The translations under genes were made by a program, and so were the position numbers. A stretch of 64,000 nt of DNA from Zopfochytrium polystomum (lineage: Eukaryota > Chytridiomycota > Chytridiomycetes > Chytridiales > Chytridiaceae), in NCBI GenBank assembly GCA_025765615.1, contig JAIVFJ010000031.1:186001-250000 (forward strand), in the 5' to 3' direction. Positions 48,041-60,889 of this stretch are shown piece after piece; position 1 is the stretch's first letter; each line of letters starts with the position of its first letter. The notes beneath the pieces are model-generated. The model did not search any database. It was not told the origin of the DNA and worked only from the letters and a program-made list of their open reading frames with translations.

Positions 48041-49377
48041 TCACTTGGAACGAGCTGTGGAGTCGCAGGCAAATTCATTTTCTGGTAGTGACTGTGGCAA
48101 TACGGCATTGGCCGCGTTAGAGCCGAGGGTGGGCGCAGTCGACGGGTCATGGGGTCCAATACAGCTCCACCGGCCATTCGAGGAAGGATTGGAGGAAGCA
48201 GGGACAGAAGCTTGTGCCGTTGGCGGTGCAATCGAGTAAATAAGCCCAGGGGATGTGCGCTGGTCCAAAGGCGGCGAAGAGACAAGTCCCTCGCGCGGTG
48301 ACAGGGTTGACGAGCATGGTGTCGGTGGCAGAACGGAACTCGAATGGATGGAGGGTGCTTGAGCAGTGCCTATCGTCTCCAGCTCTTGGCTGTTACTCTC
48401 CTCTTCGTCTGATAGCAAGGGAACATCAGGTTTGACGTCATCCATAGAGTCTGCTGGGGAAGTCCACGAAGTGTCGATTTTGGTAGGAATAGGAATGCCT
48501 GCCTCGCGAAGCAGTGAGTGCAGCTGTAGAATATAGTCAATTGCGCTTTGAAGAACCGAGAGCTTGTGGATTTGGATGGGTAAGCCACCGCCATTTCCGG
48601 GAATCTTTGCAGTCGGGGGTGGTGCTGGCGGTGCCGGCACAATAGAGCGCAGCAGCTGTAGCTTATCGTTGATGCGCTCACGGCGACGCCTCTCAATGGC
48701 TGAGTGGGCTTCGCGTCTTCTTCGCCCCAATGGGTCTCTTGAAGGCCTCGCGGTGTTTATCTTGATATTGCCTTCGTCGTCTTCATCGTCGTCAACGTCA
48801 ACGTCCTCGTCGTCCTCGTTCTCTTTTGGTTTTTCATTCTTGTCGGCGAATGCACCCTCCCGAGCGGCCAGGGCGCTCTCTTGTGAGGAGGCGTGGGCAA
48901 GTCTGCGTCGCTTCTTGTTGCTGGTTGAATCCGCAGTGCTTGCGGCTGCGAATGGCAGCTTGGGATCAAGGACGGCATTGGCTGTAGTGAAAGTGACGTC
49001 ATATGCACGAACTGGCATGAGCCCCTGGGGCGGGTCCAATCATTCGCACCAATCAAAGGTTGAACCAATTTCCGAGCCGGTTCCGGAGAATGGACGGGCA
49101 AAGCTTGATGATGTGCTGGTGCCGTCAGACGCACGTGCAAGCGACGGTTGTCCCTGTGGTGGTGGCGGGACCTGTCACAGCCCCGGCGGTGGCGGCGGGT
49201 GCTTTGCGCTTTCGACTGCTAGCAGCCGGCGTCTTGCGGGGCGGCACGGTCTGTGAGGGAGCAGCGACGGTGTGCTGTGCAGGAGCCACAAGAGCGGATG
49301 TCGACTGCAAGGACCGTCAGAGGAACAGACGAGCAGGGCCGCTGGGGCTGGTAGGGCTTGTTCTGCGAGTGCACCAT
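48041..49377 (-). CDS. bHLH transcription factor (USF/MITF-like basic region)
   Basis: Basic helix-loop-helix domain at about 48735-48510: RRREAHSAIERRRRERINDK then LQLLRSIVP, a Pro-rich loop, and IHKLSVLQSAIDYILQLHSL. The basic region has H-x3-E-x2-R, which predicts E-box (CACGTG-type) binding as a dimer. Ahead lies an Asp/Glu-rich acidic block and a KKRRR nuclear signal; behind it a Ser/Pro-rich tail ending in DSTARSK-stop. The part from about 49039 to the stop is open. The N-terminus (ATG 49377, MVHSQNKPYQPQRP) requires two or more frame breaks, and a stop codon at about 49040 in the main frame remains unexplained. Similar proteins regulate sterol or phospholipid genes in fungi, but the target is not inferable. 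Confidence 0.75.
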
Positions 49378-49836
49378 TGTCCCCTCCAGGCTACTGCTGC
49401 GTTTGATATGACTTGTTGTAGTTTGTTGAAGCTGCGGAAGCTGGTTTGAAAGGGGAGCCACACGAGCCGGCAGGACGGATCAACGAATCAGGGCCGGCGT
49501 TGTGTTGTGGACGGGCGAGAACGGGAAGTGGTTGAGAACAGGCGTCAAACACGCGCGGTGCAGGCGAGGAGGAGGAAGAGGGGACAGGCCTCCTTCTTGT
49601 GTGTGTGGAAGAAGAGAAGAGGAGAGGGCGGGGAGGCGGGCGGGCGTTTCCTTTTTTTTTGTGTGTACGTGTGCGTGTGCGTGTGTGGTGTGATGAGTTT
49701 GTGGGCACGGAATTTTCACGTGGAGGGAAGGAGAGAGAGTTGGGGGCGCCCACTTATGGCGGTCGTGCCCACGCGAGCAAGGCCTCTGGTTTATTTGTTT
49801 TCACGGGGGAGAGAGATGGGCAGACAGACAAGAAAG

Positions 49837-49928
<92 letters not shown>

Positions 49929-50728
49929 TCCCGCGGCACAACTCGTTTTTTTCCCCTGTTATCGGTCCGGTGGCGGGGGCCGATTACGGTCAAAAAAGCG
50001 AAGAAAAAAAAAAGGAAAAAAAAAAAAGAGAACGAGAAAGCCCGGATCGATCGCTCATTCATCATCATTGTAATTTGTAGTGTCGGCCCCCATGTTTCAT
50101 GTGAAAAATGTCTCTAATGTCCGAGCCGGAGAAACCCCAAAACGCACACGTTCTTTCTCCAACAATTCGGCCAGTCCCTGGTGCGACGCCCCATTGAGGT
50201 CACAATTACGGCACGTCGACGCCTATACCGAGCGCATTTGGGCCTTCCCTATTCGGCTTACGTATTGCCAGTGGCCTTGAGGTCCAAAATAAACGCAACG
50301 TGTTTTCCTTTGTTCTTGTCCGTCTAAGTCCAAAGAAGCATTCCAACCCTGTGTCGGAGTCGGCGAGGCAGTCGGTCGGTCGGGAGCATTCCCTTCCCTC
50401 TGTTTGAATTACTCGCCAATTTTTGGCAATCTCACTGAGCAACCGCGAGGGAGAACCTGTGCGGAAAAACTTCCCAGCGTAGACTAACACCCACCCCCTT
50501 TAACCCGTCAGCCAAGCGGTATGTATCAATTACAATCAGTTGGTGATGGGGTACTGTGTTGCAGTCTGTGCAAAAGGGCGCAAGCAAGGCCTTCAGTCCC
50601 TCGCTTTGTCTCGTCTTTCAACATCAGTCTGTCTCTCCGGCCCAACCTGACTCCCTCCAAAAGAAGCTTGCTGTTGTTTGCGGCGACGTCACCCGGCGCA
50701 GAAATTAGGCGGAGAGCAGCAGCGTGCG
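49378..50728. other. Divergent intergenic region with long (GA)n tract
   Basis: No gene supported. A (GA)n tract at about 49820-49926 lies between the divergent bHLH and TBC genes. GT-rich repeats occur at about 49660-49690. Confidence 0.45.
49820..49926. repeat. (GA)n microsatellite
   Basis: About 105 bp of GA with a few GAAA units, about 440 bp upstream of the bHLH start on the other strand. Confidence 0.95.
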
Positions 50729-53700
50729 ATGCCGACGGCCGTCCGCTCTGCAACCGCCGCCACGAATACTTCCACCGTCACCGCCGCAATGCCGGCGACT
50801 GCATCGCGCGGTGCTGCCGCTTCTTCAGCATCCGCGACAGCGGCGAAAGCAGCTAGTCGTCCAACCATCTCCGCTGCGAATGCTGCTGCGGCCCGCTCGG
50901 GTGGACGTGAGGCCAGAGGCCCTCCCGCCGCCGCGTCCTCTGCTGTCCCCGCTGCATCGACGAGGAAGGTGCCAGCGGCGGCTACCCGCAGCGCGCAGCG
51001 TCCCCATACTTCGTCAACTCCCTCATCCTCGTCGCCGTCTCCATCGCCATCACCATCCCCGCCTTCTTTTGCAAAGCGATCGCCCTTGAGAACGCTGCAA
51101 CCCGCATCCCTCCTCTCAGCCGCAGGCTCAGCAATCACCTCCACCCGACAGTAGATCCAAAGGCTGGTCCTTGGGATCGATGCGGAAGAAGGCATCCGCA
51201 GCAGATCCACCGAGCGCAGCCCGGAAAGCCTCTTCCAACTTACGCTCGGCCACATCGCCTTCGCCTGTCACCAAATCAAATGCCGTTGTGACGGCAACTC
51301 GATCCGCTACTCCCTCGCCTGACACCCTTGTCGATCGATCTACGCGAACGACCGCCCCTTCAAGTGAGAATACGATTGTGAAGGTGGAGACGTCGCCTGC
51401 TCGGTCCAACCAGGAGCCGGCTGTTGACCCATTGAGGTCAGCAACTGAAGACGAGCTTTCCATTTTGGATGCAGTTGAGCGCGCATTTGCTGCGTCAAAG
51501 GTGGATGCTGAGAGGGAAGCCGCAACCCAAGTTCGTCTGCGGCGGCTCACTCTCGAGCGCGAGTTCGAAAGGGAACTAAAGCGGGCAGCAGCGACCGGAC
51601 CCAAAACCCTTCCGCCGCCTCCAGCACCTCGGAACTCTTCCATGCATGTTACAGCCAAGTCATACACTCTCCCACGTCCTTCACCTTCCTCTTCTGCATC
51701 TTCCCCAGTCTCGCCGGCTTCGCCACTCCCTCCTGTACCAGAAATTCGAACTGGGGCAAGAGCGCCGGTTTCCAAGCGGAGTTCGTCCTTGGCGTCAACA
51801 AACCCGGTGAAGACTGCTACCATGGAGCAAGATTCCTACGAAGCCCAAGCGACCTCCATCGACTCTGTCCAGGGTCACGGGAGTATCTGGAAGATCCTCG
51901 GCAGTTCCTTATCAGCGAAGGTCAACATTAAAGGATTCTCAGCAATTTTCGGCTCGACCAGCTGGACCCTCTGAGGCAGTATCTGCGAGAGCTTCGATTG
52001 TCAGCAATGGTCCCGCTATCCCTACACGAACTTCTTCTGTCGTGGGCCAGTCGAAAATGCCGAATGGAACCCTTCGATCAAGGCTGAAATCCGGACTTGC
52101 CGAAGCAACAATCGCCGCTGTTGGTGCAGCCGCAGCCGCAGCCGCATCCCGCCCCTCTACCCCTTCCAAAGTTCGGAACGACGGCCACTTGAAAGTCCCC
52201 TCCCCGGCGAAATCACAAACTGGGTCGTCCGTTCGCTCTCGTGGCTCGGGAAGTGCCGACGCATCCCCTCGGCGAATTTCTGTCGCGCGCAGCATGGAAT
52301 CTTCCGCATCGAAAACAGCCTCGACAGTCATTCAAAAAACGGGATTGCAAAAGTTCGCGTCCAACGTTGCTCAACGCGCAGCCACAATTTTCGGCGCCTT
52401 CTTCCCCGCCACTTCAACTCGACGGTCAATCATGGGAGCTCCGGGGACATCTCCGGCAAATGTTCCTGCCCCTACTTCCCAACCTCCAGCACCTTCGCCT
52501 TCACCAAGTGGGAAATCTGGCGCTAGCGGTGGGTCGGGAACAAGGAGGAGATCGTCTGCTAGAGCAGTGGGCCTTGAAGCTGTTTACGGCAAGAACAGGA
52601 GCAGCAGCGCGACCGCCAGTCGTGCCTGAGAAAACGCCGCGATCTGCCAATTCACAGGCCAAACTGCCAGTCTCCAAAACAGCAATGCTGGCACAGCAAA
52701 AGCCAAAAGAAAGTAAAGCGCGGCCATCCGCGACAGGACCATCTTTTTCTGCGCCACCACCAAGAAAGAATGGAGTAATTCAACCCAAAAACGCGCAGCC
52801 AAAGCCTCCACTGGCTCAAACTTCAACATCGAAATGGCTTCAGGCAAAGGTCGCTCGTCAAGAAGAGCGACTTTCGGCTCCAGTCGCGAGACCACCCCCG
52901 TCGCCCCCAAAGTCAGCGAAGTCATCCTTGGATGGTCGAAACAAGGGGAAAATGCCCGCAAACTCCTTCGACTCATCGTCTTCGTCTACGCCCCCACCAC
53001 CAACTGACGTTGTTGACCCCTCGTTGTCCAACAGCAGTGTCGGCCGCGGGAATGCTATCTACCAGTCTCCTCCACCGGTTCCCGCAAAGCCACTTCAGAG
53101 CTCTCCACTTGTTCGTCCTCCATCAATTGCTTCTGCCCAGGACGATCTGCCGACTCAAGAAAGGGCACTCGGACAGAAGGAAAAGAGCAATTCTCCACCT
53201 TTAGCGTCTCCGGTGATTGCATCGCCAGCCGTGTCATCTTCAGAAGTGCCGTCCTCCCAACTTCCAATTGAGTCATCAAACACAGTCCCTCTTTTTGCCG
53301 CCGCATCGCCCGAAATGTCACCAGCTGCAACTTTTCGTTCTCTCCAAGCCCCGCAATCTGCACCAGTTCAGGCATCTCAGAACCACCCCGTTGCGACGCC
53401 CATATCTCTGCAGCAGCTCACAACCGTGCCGAACACCGCAACCGATCCGACAGCCGTTTCTGCAACCCTCACAGGGACGGCCACCGACTCCCCGACTCGC
53501 GCAAACTCCAACGCGCCCATGGCCTCCGCACTCGCTCTATATTCCAAAAGTGATGCTTCCGGCATCATTTCCCCGACATCCGGATCTGCAGCTGTCCGTG
53601 CGGCGGACGCTGAGCGGGTCGCGCTTGACGCGAAGAGAGAGGGCAAGTGGCGCGCAATGGTCGTCGACCAACGGGGCTTTCGCACAGCAAGTGCTACTCC

Positions 53701-55772
53701 TGTACCGGGAGGGGAGGGGGAAGGGTGGGCTAATCTCAGTGGGAATGCCGGCACGGGTCGGGATTGGTTTGGTTTTCCGATTTGTAAAGTCGGAGAAGGT
53801 GAGCCAGACATTTTTTGAACGCCAAGTACCTGTTCATTTTTACTGACCCGTTGCTTCGTTTCCTCCAACCAGTTTGCCCAGCGTGTTTGCAAAGGTCCAC
53901 CAAGTGCCTGGCGGGGGTACGTTTGGTACCACCTTTTTACGGAGAGTGCGACATCGGATGCTGTCACTGCAGCCAACGCCTTTGACGCGCAACTAATTGG
54001 AGAGTTTCATGTGAGACAACTCCAAATTCTGTACTTGAAAAGTCTTCTATCATGTAATGTCTTGAAAATGGCAGGCAAAGCAAACCATGAGCTGCATCTA
54101 CGACGAAGAAATCGAGCTGGACGCGCAAAATGCGCTCGCAAACCACGTTCACTTCATGACCAAAGACAGCTCAGGGTTCGATCATTTACCTCTTTTTACG
54201 CCAAACTAACGTTACAGATTTTCAGGCAGCGAGGCATTCGGCGCGTTCTGAATGCATTCACCCAGCGCGATGTTGAGTTCGGCTACAACTCTGCCATGGT
54301 GAAAATTGCGGCCATGCTTCTCTTGAACATGGAGGAGGAGGTACGTGGATCGCTTTGCACTAGAGGCGGAGGGACTGAGCTTTATGTGTTTCACTAGCGC
54401 GCATACATTGCCCTTGTGCATTTGTATCATCCAGTGGATACGGTCTCAAGCCGATTTGGTCTTCGATCATTGCACGCCTCGGGCTTAGCTGGTCTTCCGG
54501 AGCTACTCTTCCTGCATGACGAGCTTATCAAGGTTTACGCGCCGCGACTGCGAGCGAAATTCGTAAGTAAATCCCATTTCTCAAGACTGTTTCCAACCGT
54601 CTCTCCGCAGGCATCCAGTCGCCTGAAAACTATCCAGTACGCCACGCACTGGTATGTGGCGCTCTTTTGCAACTGTACACCGTGCCCAAGCATGCAGGAG
54701 CTCGATCAAATGTACTCTGAGCTGGAGCGACTTCTGTCATCAGGCAGCGACTTGGGCGTCAGCACCCGAGGACTGTCTCCGGCGCTCGTCATGGCGACAT
54801 TCGACTCTTTGCTGCCGTTCCGCGTCCTCGTCCGGTTATGGGACCTCTTTGCATTATACGGCTACGAGATTTTGGCAGTAATTGGTGTGGCTCTGCTCCG
54901 AAAACACGAAGGTAAAATAGCCGTTGCTTGATTTGGACTGAAAAGCAAATAGTTGAAGCTAAATGCTGTGGTTTGACCAGCGTTCCTTATGACCCTCGAA
55001 CGCGACGACATCATATCCTTCTTCCTCCCCAGCAGCACTCCCTTTGTCCTTCGGCGGCTGCGCCGCGCCGCCCGCAACAAGACCGCCTCATCGTCTTCGG
55101 CGTCCTCGACGCACAGCAGCCTTCCTCGCGTCCCCCTGCCTTTCCACTTTGCCGGCGCCCGGTCCCCGTCGCCCGCGCGCTCTCTCGCGTCGCCCACGCC
55201 GCCGAGCCCGACCCCGTACGAAAGCGGCAACGGCGACGCGGCCGCCCCCGACGGCTCCACAGGGACCTTCTCGCGCTCGGCCGTTGCAGCCGCGGCGGCC
55301 GCGGCCGCGGCCGCAGCCCTCGACGCCCCGCCGCCCTCGGGTACGGGGGCGTCCGCCTCGTCATCCGCTGCAGCCGCGTTTGTCCACGTCCCGCCCGTCT
55401 GGGCGCCGGACGCCGACGAGCCGTTTATCCAGCTCGTCCTCGCCATCTGGAACGGCTCCGCGGCGGCCATTCAGCATCCGGGCGCGGCGCCCGCCGCGTC
55501 TAGTTCTGGTGGTGCAGGGAACGCAGGCTCGCAAAACGCAGGCCTGCCGCCGCCTGGCGGGGAGTGGAGGAGCCAGTGGGAAGGGCGGGTTCTGGTCCCG
55601 TCTGGGTGGGGGTGGGGCAGGCGGTGGCGGCGGTGAATTCTCCCACAACTGGGACGCCAGGGCCGGTGGCAAGGTGTTGGTGAGACAGATGCGCGAGGCT
55701 TACGACAGCAGCGGGGTCAAGCTTGGCATGCTGGTGGGCGGCGCCGAGGAAATGCGGAAGAACGTCAGGTAA
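50729..55772 (+). CDS. TBC-domain protein with atypical catalytic residues
   Basis: A disordered Ser/Pro/Ala N-terminal region of about 1,000 residues precedes a TBC (Rab GAP fold) domain at about 53875-55010. TBC blocks in order: FAQRVCKGPPSAWRGYVWYH; DEEIELDAQNAL; QRGIRRVLNAFTQRDVEFGY with NSAMVKIAAMLLLNMEEE; GLAGLPELLFLHDELIKVY; TIQYATHWYVALFCNC; LLPFRVLVRLWDLFALYGYE; LMTLERDDIISFF. Introns are at about 53800-53873, 54010-54076, 54169-54228, 54342-54397, 54563-54610 and around 54911-54978. The C-terminus is Ala/Gly-rich and ends in AEEMRKNVR-stop. Breaks (+1) lie at about 51130, 51962, 52577-52620, 53790 and 55600. Both canonical catalytic fingers are replaced (see findings), so it may not be an active GAP. 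Confidence 0.8.
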
Positions 55773-56295
55773 GGCGGCGGGAGGCGGCAGCCATTCGCTG
55801 TTGATGCATGATTTTCGTTCCGCCCAACTTTGCACTCGGTATTTTGTCTTTCTTTTTTTTTTTTTTTTTTTTTTTTTTTTCTTGTTGGCTTCCGTTTGCC
55901 TAGTTTATATGATTATAGAAACTTTCTCGTTTTTTGTTTTTTTTTTGGTTTTTTTTATTTGGAGTGTCCCTAATCACGTGCCAAGGGATTGTCGACGCGA
56001 AAAAAAATTGAAACAACAACAACAAAAACGAAAAATCGCACGTTGATGATGCTGGCTCATCGCGAGAGTGGCGAGAGAGGCGGCAGACAGGCAGCAGGCA
56101 GACAGACAGGAAGAAAAGGAAAGGTTGGCGGCGGCGGCGGCCCAAGCATCCATCCCTTCCCCCCCACCCCACCCCCCACACGCCTCCTTGCCTCACACTG
56201 CACATTATCCCGCAACACCCCTCGCTGCTCGCGCATCGCATACTCGGGCCGCCGCCGCCGCCGCCACCGCCGCCGCCGTCGTTGCCACCATCCAA
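55773..56295. other. Intergenic region with poly-T and GACA-type repeats
   Basis: Poly-T at 55854-55880, further T-runs to 55960, and a GGCAGACAGACAGG-like repeat at about 56080-56115 upstream of the next gene. No gene. Confidence 0.5.
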
Positions 56296-57396
56296 ATGCC
56301 AGGAGGATCGTCCGCTTCGGCTGCTTCGTCGTCGGCGTCGTCCCTCTCTGGCTCCCCAGCACCCTCTTTCTCCACTCTCACCGCTGGCGCTGGGGTACCT
56401 GCCGCCTCGGCGGCTCCCCCGCTGCCGCCAATGCCCACCACTTCAAATGCAACAGGCCCATCCTCCTCCTCCTCGTCCTCCTCCTCGTCCTCCTCCACTT
56501 TCGTCTCCAACCATCCGTTCGCGTCGCGCGCAGCGTTCGCTTCCGCAAACCACACCTCCGACAGTGTCGTCGCCGCTTGCCTCTGCCGATCCAATCACCT
56601 ACTCTTCCTACGCTCCGCGACCGATAAACAGCGTCTTGGGCAACGGCCCTGGCTCAACCACCACCACCTCCGTGCAACCGTTTGGCCAATCCTCCAGACC
56701 GCCGTACTCGGCCTCCGCCGCAGCGGCCGCCGCCGCAAGAGAGCAGCTGGCCGCCATCACCCGTTCCCAACCCGCATTCGAGTCGCCGCTGTCCTCCCGC
56801 GTCCCCCGACGAGGCCCATGACATGGCCGAGCCCAACGGAACCAGCTCGGCCGCCGCTATACATCACGCGCTCAGCGCTTCGTCCATGCTGGCGCATGCG
56901 GTCAGTGCGAACGCGTCGATGGCTGCCTCGGCGCTTCTGGACGACATTCACGCGGGAGCGCCAGCTCGTCCTGGGGGTCTCGCCTTTCAGCAGCAGCAGC
57001 AGCCGCACGCGTATCAGCAAGTGCGCTATCAGCCAGTTTGTCCACACCACCCCGCAAAACTCTGGTATGATGATCCAACAAACTGCAGGCTCCTCTGCTC
57101 AACCAAACAGCTTGGGAGGCGGCAGTGACACTGCCACGCCGGTTGCCGTCGCTACCAGAGCGCTGCACAATCCTAACAACGGGGCCACTCCGGCGCACCA
57201 GCAACTGGTTCCGCAAAAGTCGAGGAGGCCCAGCATAACAACACCTACGCGGACGACTTCAATTCAGCAACCGGTATACTCGGTGCGGCAGCAAGGCAGC
57301 AACAGCTTGGATGATCCATTTTTTAGACCCCTTGCTGCAATGAGCCAGCAAGAGCAGCAGCAATTATTAGAGCTCGTCCAGCAACAGCAACAGCAG

Positions 57397-57428
<32 letters not shown>

Positions 57429-59818
57429 ACAGCAACAACAACAGTTGTACACGTCTTCCGAAACCCTGCCGTCTCTAGGGGTTGCGGGTGGGAAACGTCG
57501 ACCTGAAACGCCGTCGTCAGAAACTTTTGCTGGCGTCATTACCATCACAACAGATACACGAGAAACTGGGACCACAACTCCTTATTCGGAGAGAAGAGCC
57601 ATGACAGCAACACCGGACAGTGGGAATGCGTTTGCGGAGGCGTCGCTGGACAACCTCAGCAATCGACCTTCGAACAATAATGCCGTCCGAGGGGCTGCTC
57701 GACTGAAGGAGCCACCGGCGCATGCAGTTCCTAATCGAGATCAAGAAGCTGTGCTCAAAAATTTCCTCGGAAAGAAGGTTTTCAGCAGAGTTCTCAACTC
57801 GCCTCTTGGCTTGAACAAGGTTTGGTGCGTGTTTAGTCTCAGTTCAAGACGCTAAATCTGCGCAAAAATCAAGTTTTCTAGCTTTCTCGAAATCGAGGGT
57901 TGCTCCGAAAGAGTGCAATTTTGGTACAAAGTCAGCAAAATCCGCCAACTTCAGTTGATGCTTCGCAACCTTTTGAACGACGTCAATAACGAGCACCTTG
58001 TTGATGGCGCTCCACTGGAAGTCGCCTTGAACCCCGCAGAGCGCCAAAACGTTGCTGCGCTGGTTCCCAAGTTTGTCTCGCTGCTGGACCACGATTTTTT
58101 CCAAGATGTGCACAACGAGGTCTTCATGTCCATGTACCAAGGAAGCTTTGTCAAATTTGTCAAGGCGCAGCTGGGGTTGGCAGCTCAGGCGGCACTGCAC
58201 TCGAGTCGGACTGCATCCTTTTTCGGGCTTGGCGATTGCTTTTGCCTCACGGATCCGACCCTTGAGGACAATCCGATCGTACTGGCGTCGGAGGGATTTG
58301 TTGCGGTCACGGGTGAGCTTGCAGTTATGATTGAATGGACTGATTTGTGCTCTTACGCTCCATCGTTTATGTAACAGGGTACCGCCGCGACGAAGTCATT
58401 CCTTTCAATTGCCGTTTTCTTCAGGGAGACATGACCGACAGAGACTCTGTATCTCGCGTACGCGAAGCAATCAAGAACGGCCAAGAGATTACGGAACTTT
58501 TGGTCAACTACCGCAAAGACGGGACGCCATTCTGGAACCTTTTTTTCATAGGTTTGTTCGGCGCTACTGGCGCACTCGCAAAACGCAGTTGTTCAATTAA
58601 CTTTCCTTGATAAAACACAAGCTCCGCTGCGGAATTCGGACGGCGCCATCCGGTTCTTCCTTGGAGGACAGGCGAGCTGATTTTCTAAATGAGCTCTTCA
58701 CAGCGACGCGACTGACATTACAGGCATTTCCTTGCGCAGATTGACGTCACAGCTACCCTGAACAATCAAACGAACATAGACAGCCTTTTGGCAGACAATG
58801 AGGAGGGCTCGAGCAACGGGAGCGTCATGGGCTTCTCTGCTGGTGGCGATGCCACTCCCTACGACGACGGATACTACAACCAGCCAACTGAAAACGGCAT
58901 TGTGTCATGGTTGCGGAGAAACGTGTTCCGAGGGCGCGACAAAGGGCCGCAGTTCGGAGGTGGTGGCGGCGGAGGCGGATTTGGAATGGGTGGCGGCGGG
59001 AACTGGAATCGAAACAAGCCTGGCCCAGCGAAAGGGCCGACAGGAGCGGAAGCGACGCTGAGCACCGAGGCAAAGACGGTCGGAGAGCATATGGAGCTAT
59101 TTTACAATATTTACTCGAAGGTACTGAATTCTCAACACTGCGAACGAGGCATCACGAAGACTAATCCCTCCAATATCAGTACATCATCTTGGAGCCAGGA
59201 AGTCCCACGACTATTTTTGTGTCCTGGCAGTTCCTTTCAACCCTCAACATTCCGCGCGGGGTGGCAGCAACGGAGCTAATCGGTCGATCTCTCTTCACGA
59301 CTCTTATTAGCTGGACGCACACTCGACGGGAATCGATTCGCAAGCTGCAAGCCGCGTTCCGGGAGGGCAAGGCGTGTTCCGAGCGAGTTTTTTGCCATGA
59401 AAGATGGGCGGTGCTGAACGAAGCAGGACGCATCGTGGAAGGCGGGCCGGGGATGACGGTGGCTCCGCCAGGGTCCGGAATCCCGCAGCGGAGAGGCAGC
59501 GGCGGCGGCGGTGGAGGGACTGGTGGGGGCGGCGGCAGCCCGCTCGGCGCCGGGCCGGTGTTCCGTCCAGTCCCAATGAAGCTGCACCTAACGCCCCTCA
59601 AGGACGGAGAGGGCCACGTGGGCGGGTTTGTCGTGGTCGTCGGGCTCGCCGTTGCGGACGCGACCCAACGAGCGCCGCCGCCGCCGGCAGTCGTGGAGAA
59701 GTGGCAGACGGCGTCGCAATTGCAGCCGCAGTCGTCGATGAACGCTTCTGGGGTAGCCACTGGGTTGCGAGGTGTGCAGGGGAGCCCGCCACGGATGGCG
59801 GGGCGGGTGGTGCGGTAG
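56296..59818 (+). CDS. RGS-LOV-PAS photoreceptor (blue-light G-protein regulator)
   Basis: A low-complexity N-terminus with a polyglutamine run (about 57385-57445) precedes an RGS domain (FLGKKVFSRVLNSPLGLNKV, FLEIEGCSERVQFWYKV, DGAPLEVALNPAERQNVAAL, HDFFQDVHNEVFMSMYQGSF). A LOV domain follows: LTDPTLEDNPIVLASEGF, then VTGYRRDEVIPFNCRFLQGD with the adduct cysteine at 58410-58412, AIKNGQEITELLVNYRKDG, TPFWNLFFIAPLRN, RFFLGGQIDVT. The flavin-contacting N and Q residues are present. A Gly-rich linker and a second PAS-like domain (YIILEPGSPTTIFVSWQFLS, NIPRGVAATELIGRSLF) end the protein at 59818. Introns: 57825-57881, about 58314-58376, about 58551-58617, a GC-AG intron 58672-58739, and about 59120-59180. 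Three +1 breaks lie in the N-terminal region (about 56575, 56805, 57050). The known fungal RGS-LOV class moves to membranes in blue light. Confidence 0.87.
57385..57445 (+). repeat. CAG/CAA polyglutamine repeat in RGS-LOV gene
   Basis: Mixed CAG and CAA codons encode more than 20 glutamines shortly before the RGS domain. Confidence 0.95.
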
Positions 59819-60538
59819 ACTTTGTAAGGAAGTGGGCGCATTTTCACTCTTCTGTTTCGTGTTTCTCTCTCGTTTCCCCAATCCGTTCCTTTTTCTTGGC
59901 GTTATTTTGCAGCTGCAAGCCGGTGTTGGGAGAATGGGGCGAATGAAGCTGGACATTCCCGGTGCTCCGCTTCTCCTCTTGGCACCGTTTAAAACAAATT
60001 CATATTCGCACTCTTAACAGTCTTTCTTATGCAGAACCCAGATGTCACCCTTTCAGCTTTAAGATCTTTCGTTTGTCCTAATGTTTTGGTTATGAAAAAG
60101 TGCCACACCACGATCCCATCCCCTAACAGAAGAAACCCTGCTCCTCCACCAAGCAGACGGCCTCGCACGCTCTTCTCGGCGGCGTGCAGAAATTTTTCAC
60201 AGCTGGTTCTACACTATTTCATGAGACGCGAGGGTCCCTCTCTGCGGCGTTTGCAAGGGCATAGATCACGCAGTTTACAGATGAAGAAATACAACCAAAC
60301 AAAACACCTTCATCATATACAGTAAGCAGTATTTCCAAGCGCAATCGTTGCAGAGCAATTATTGCAGTCGTCGAAGTAAGAATCAGCGGAAACGCGGATG
60401 AGGTTAAGATGCAATTTGCTTGCAGTAGCCGGATACTATTGAGCAATTCCTACGAGTCGATTCTCAAGCATTTTGGGCCGGCAATCAGCTGGGTGGTGTT
60501 GTCGGCTGAACAATCGAAATTCGGCGGTTGTTCGGTTC

Positions 60539-60567
60539 GGGGGGGGGGGGGGGGGGGGGGGGGGGGG
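60539..60567 (+). repeat. Poly-G run (29 nt)
   Basis: Uninterrupted homopolymer of guanine, capable of G-quadruplex formation. Its exact length is unreliable in sequencing. Confidence 0.9.
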
Positions 60568-60856
60568 AAGGTCCGCGAAAGGCAGCGGTCTGTCCTCACT
60601 CGCGGGGTTGCCGCTTGCCGCGCGAGGGTCGGAAAAGGCCGAGCAACCCTGTGCTGTGATCAATATGAGCGCTAAACATTGAGTGTTAAAATAACAAACA
60701 ACAGCCCTTTTCCGTCGGTCTCACGTGACTCCTCGCGCACGGCACCGAACTCCGCCTTAAATGGGTGGCTTCGATGTGCGAGACAGAGAAGAAGAAAGAG
60801 AAAGAAAAAGCAGAATAAAATAACTGCTCCATTATTAGAAGCAGTGGCTGTCTGCA

Positions 60857-60857
<1 letters not shown>

Positions 60858-60889
<32 letters not shown>

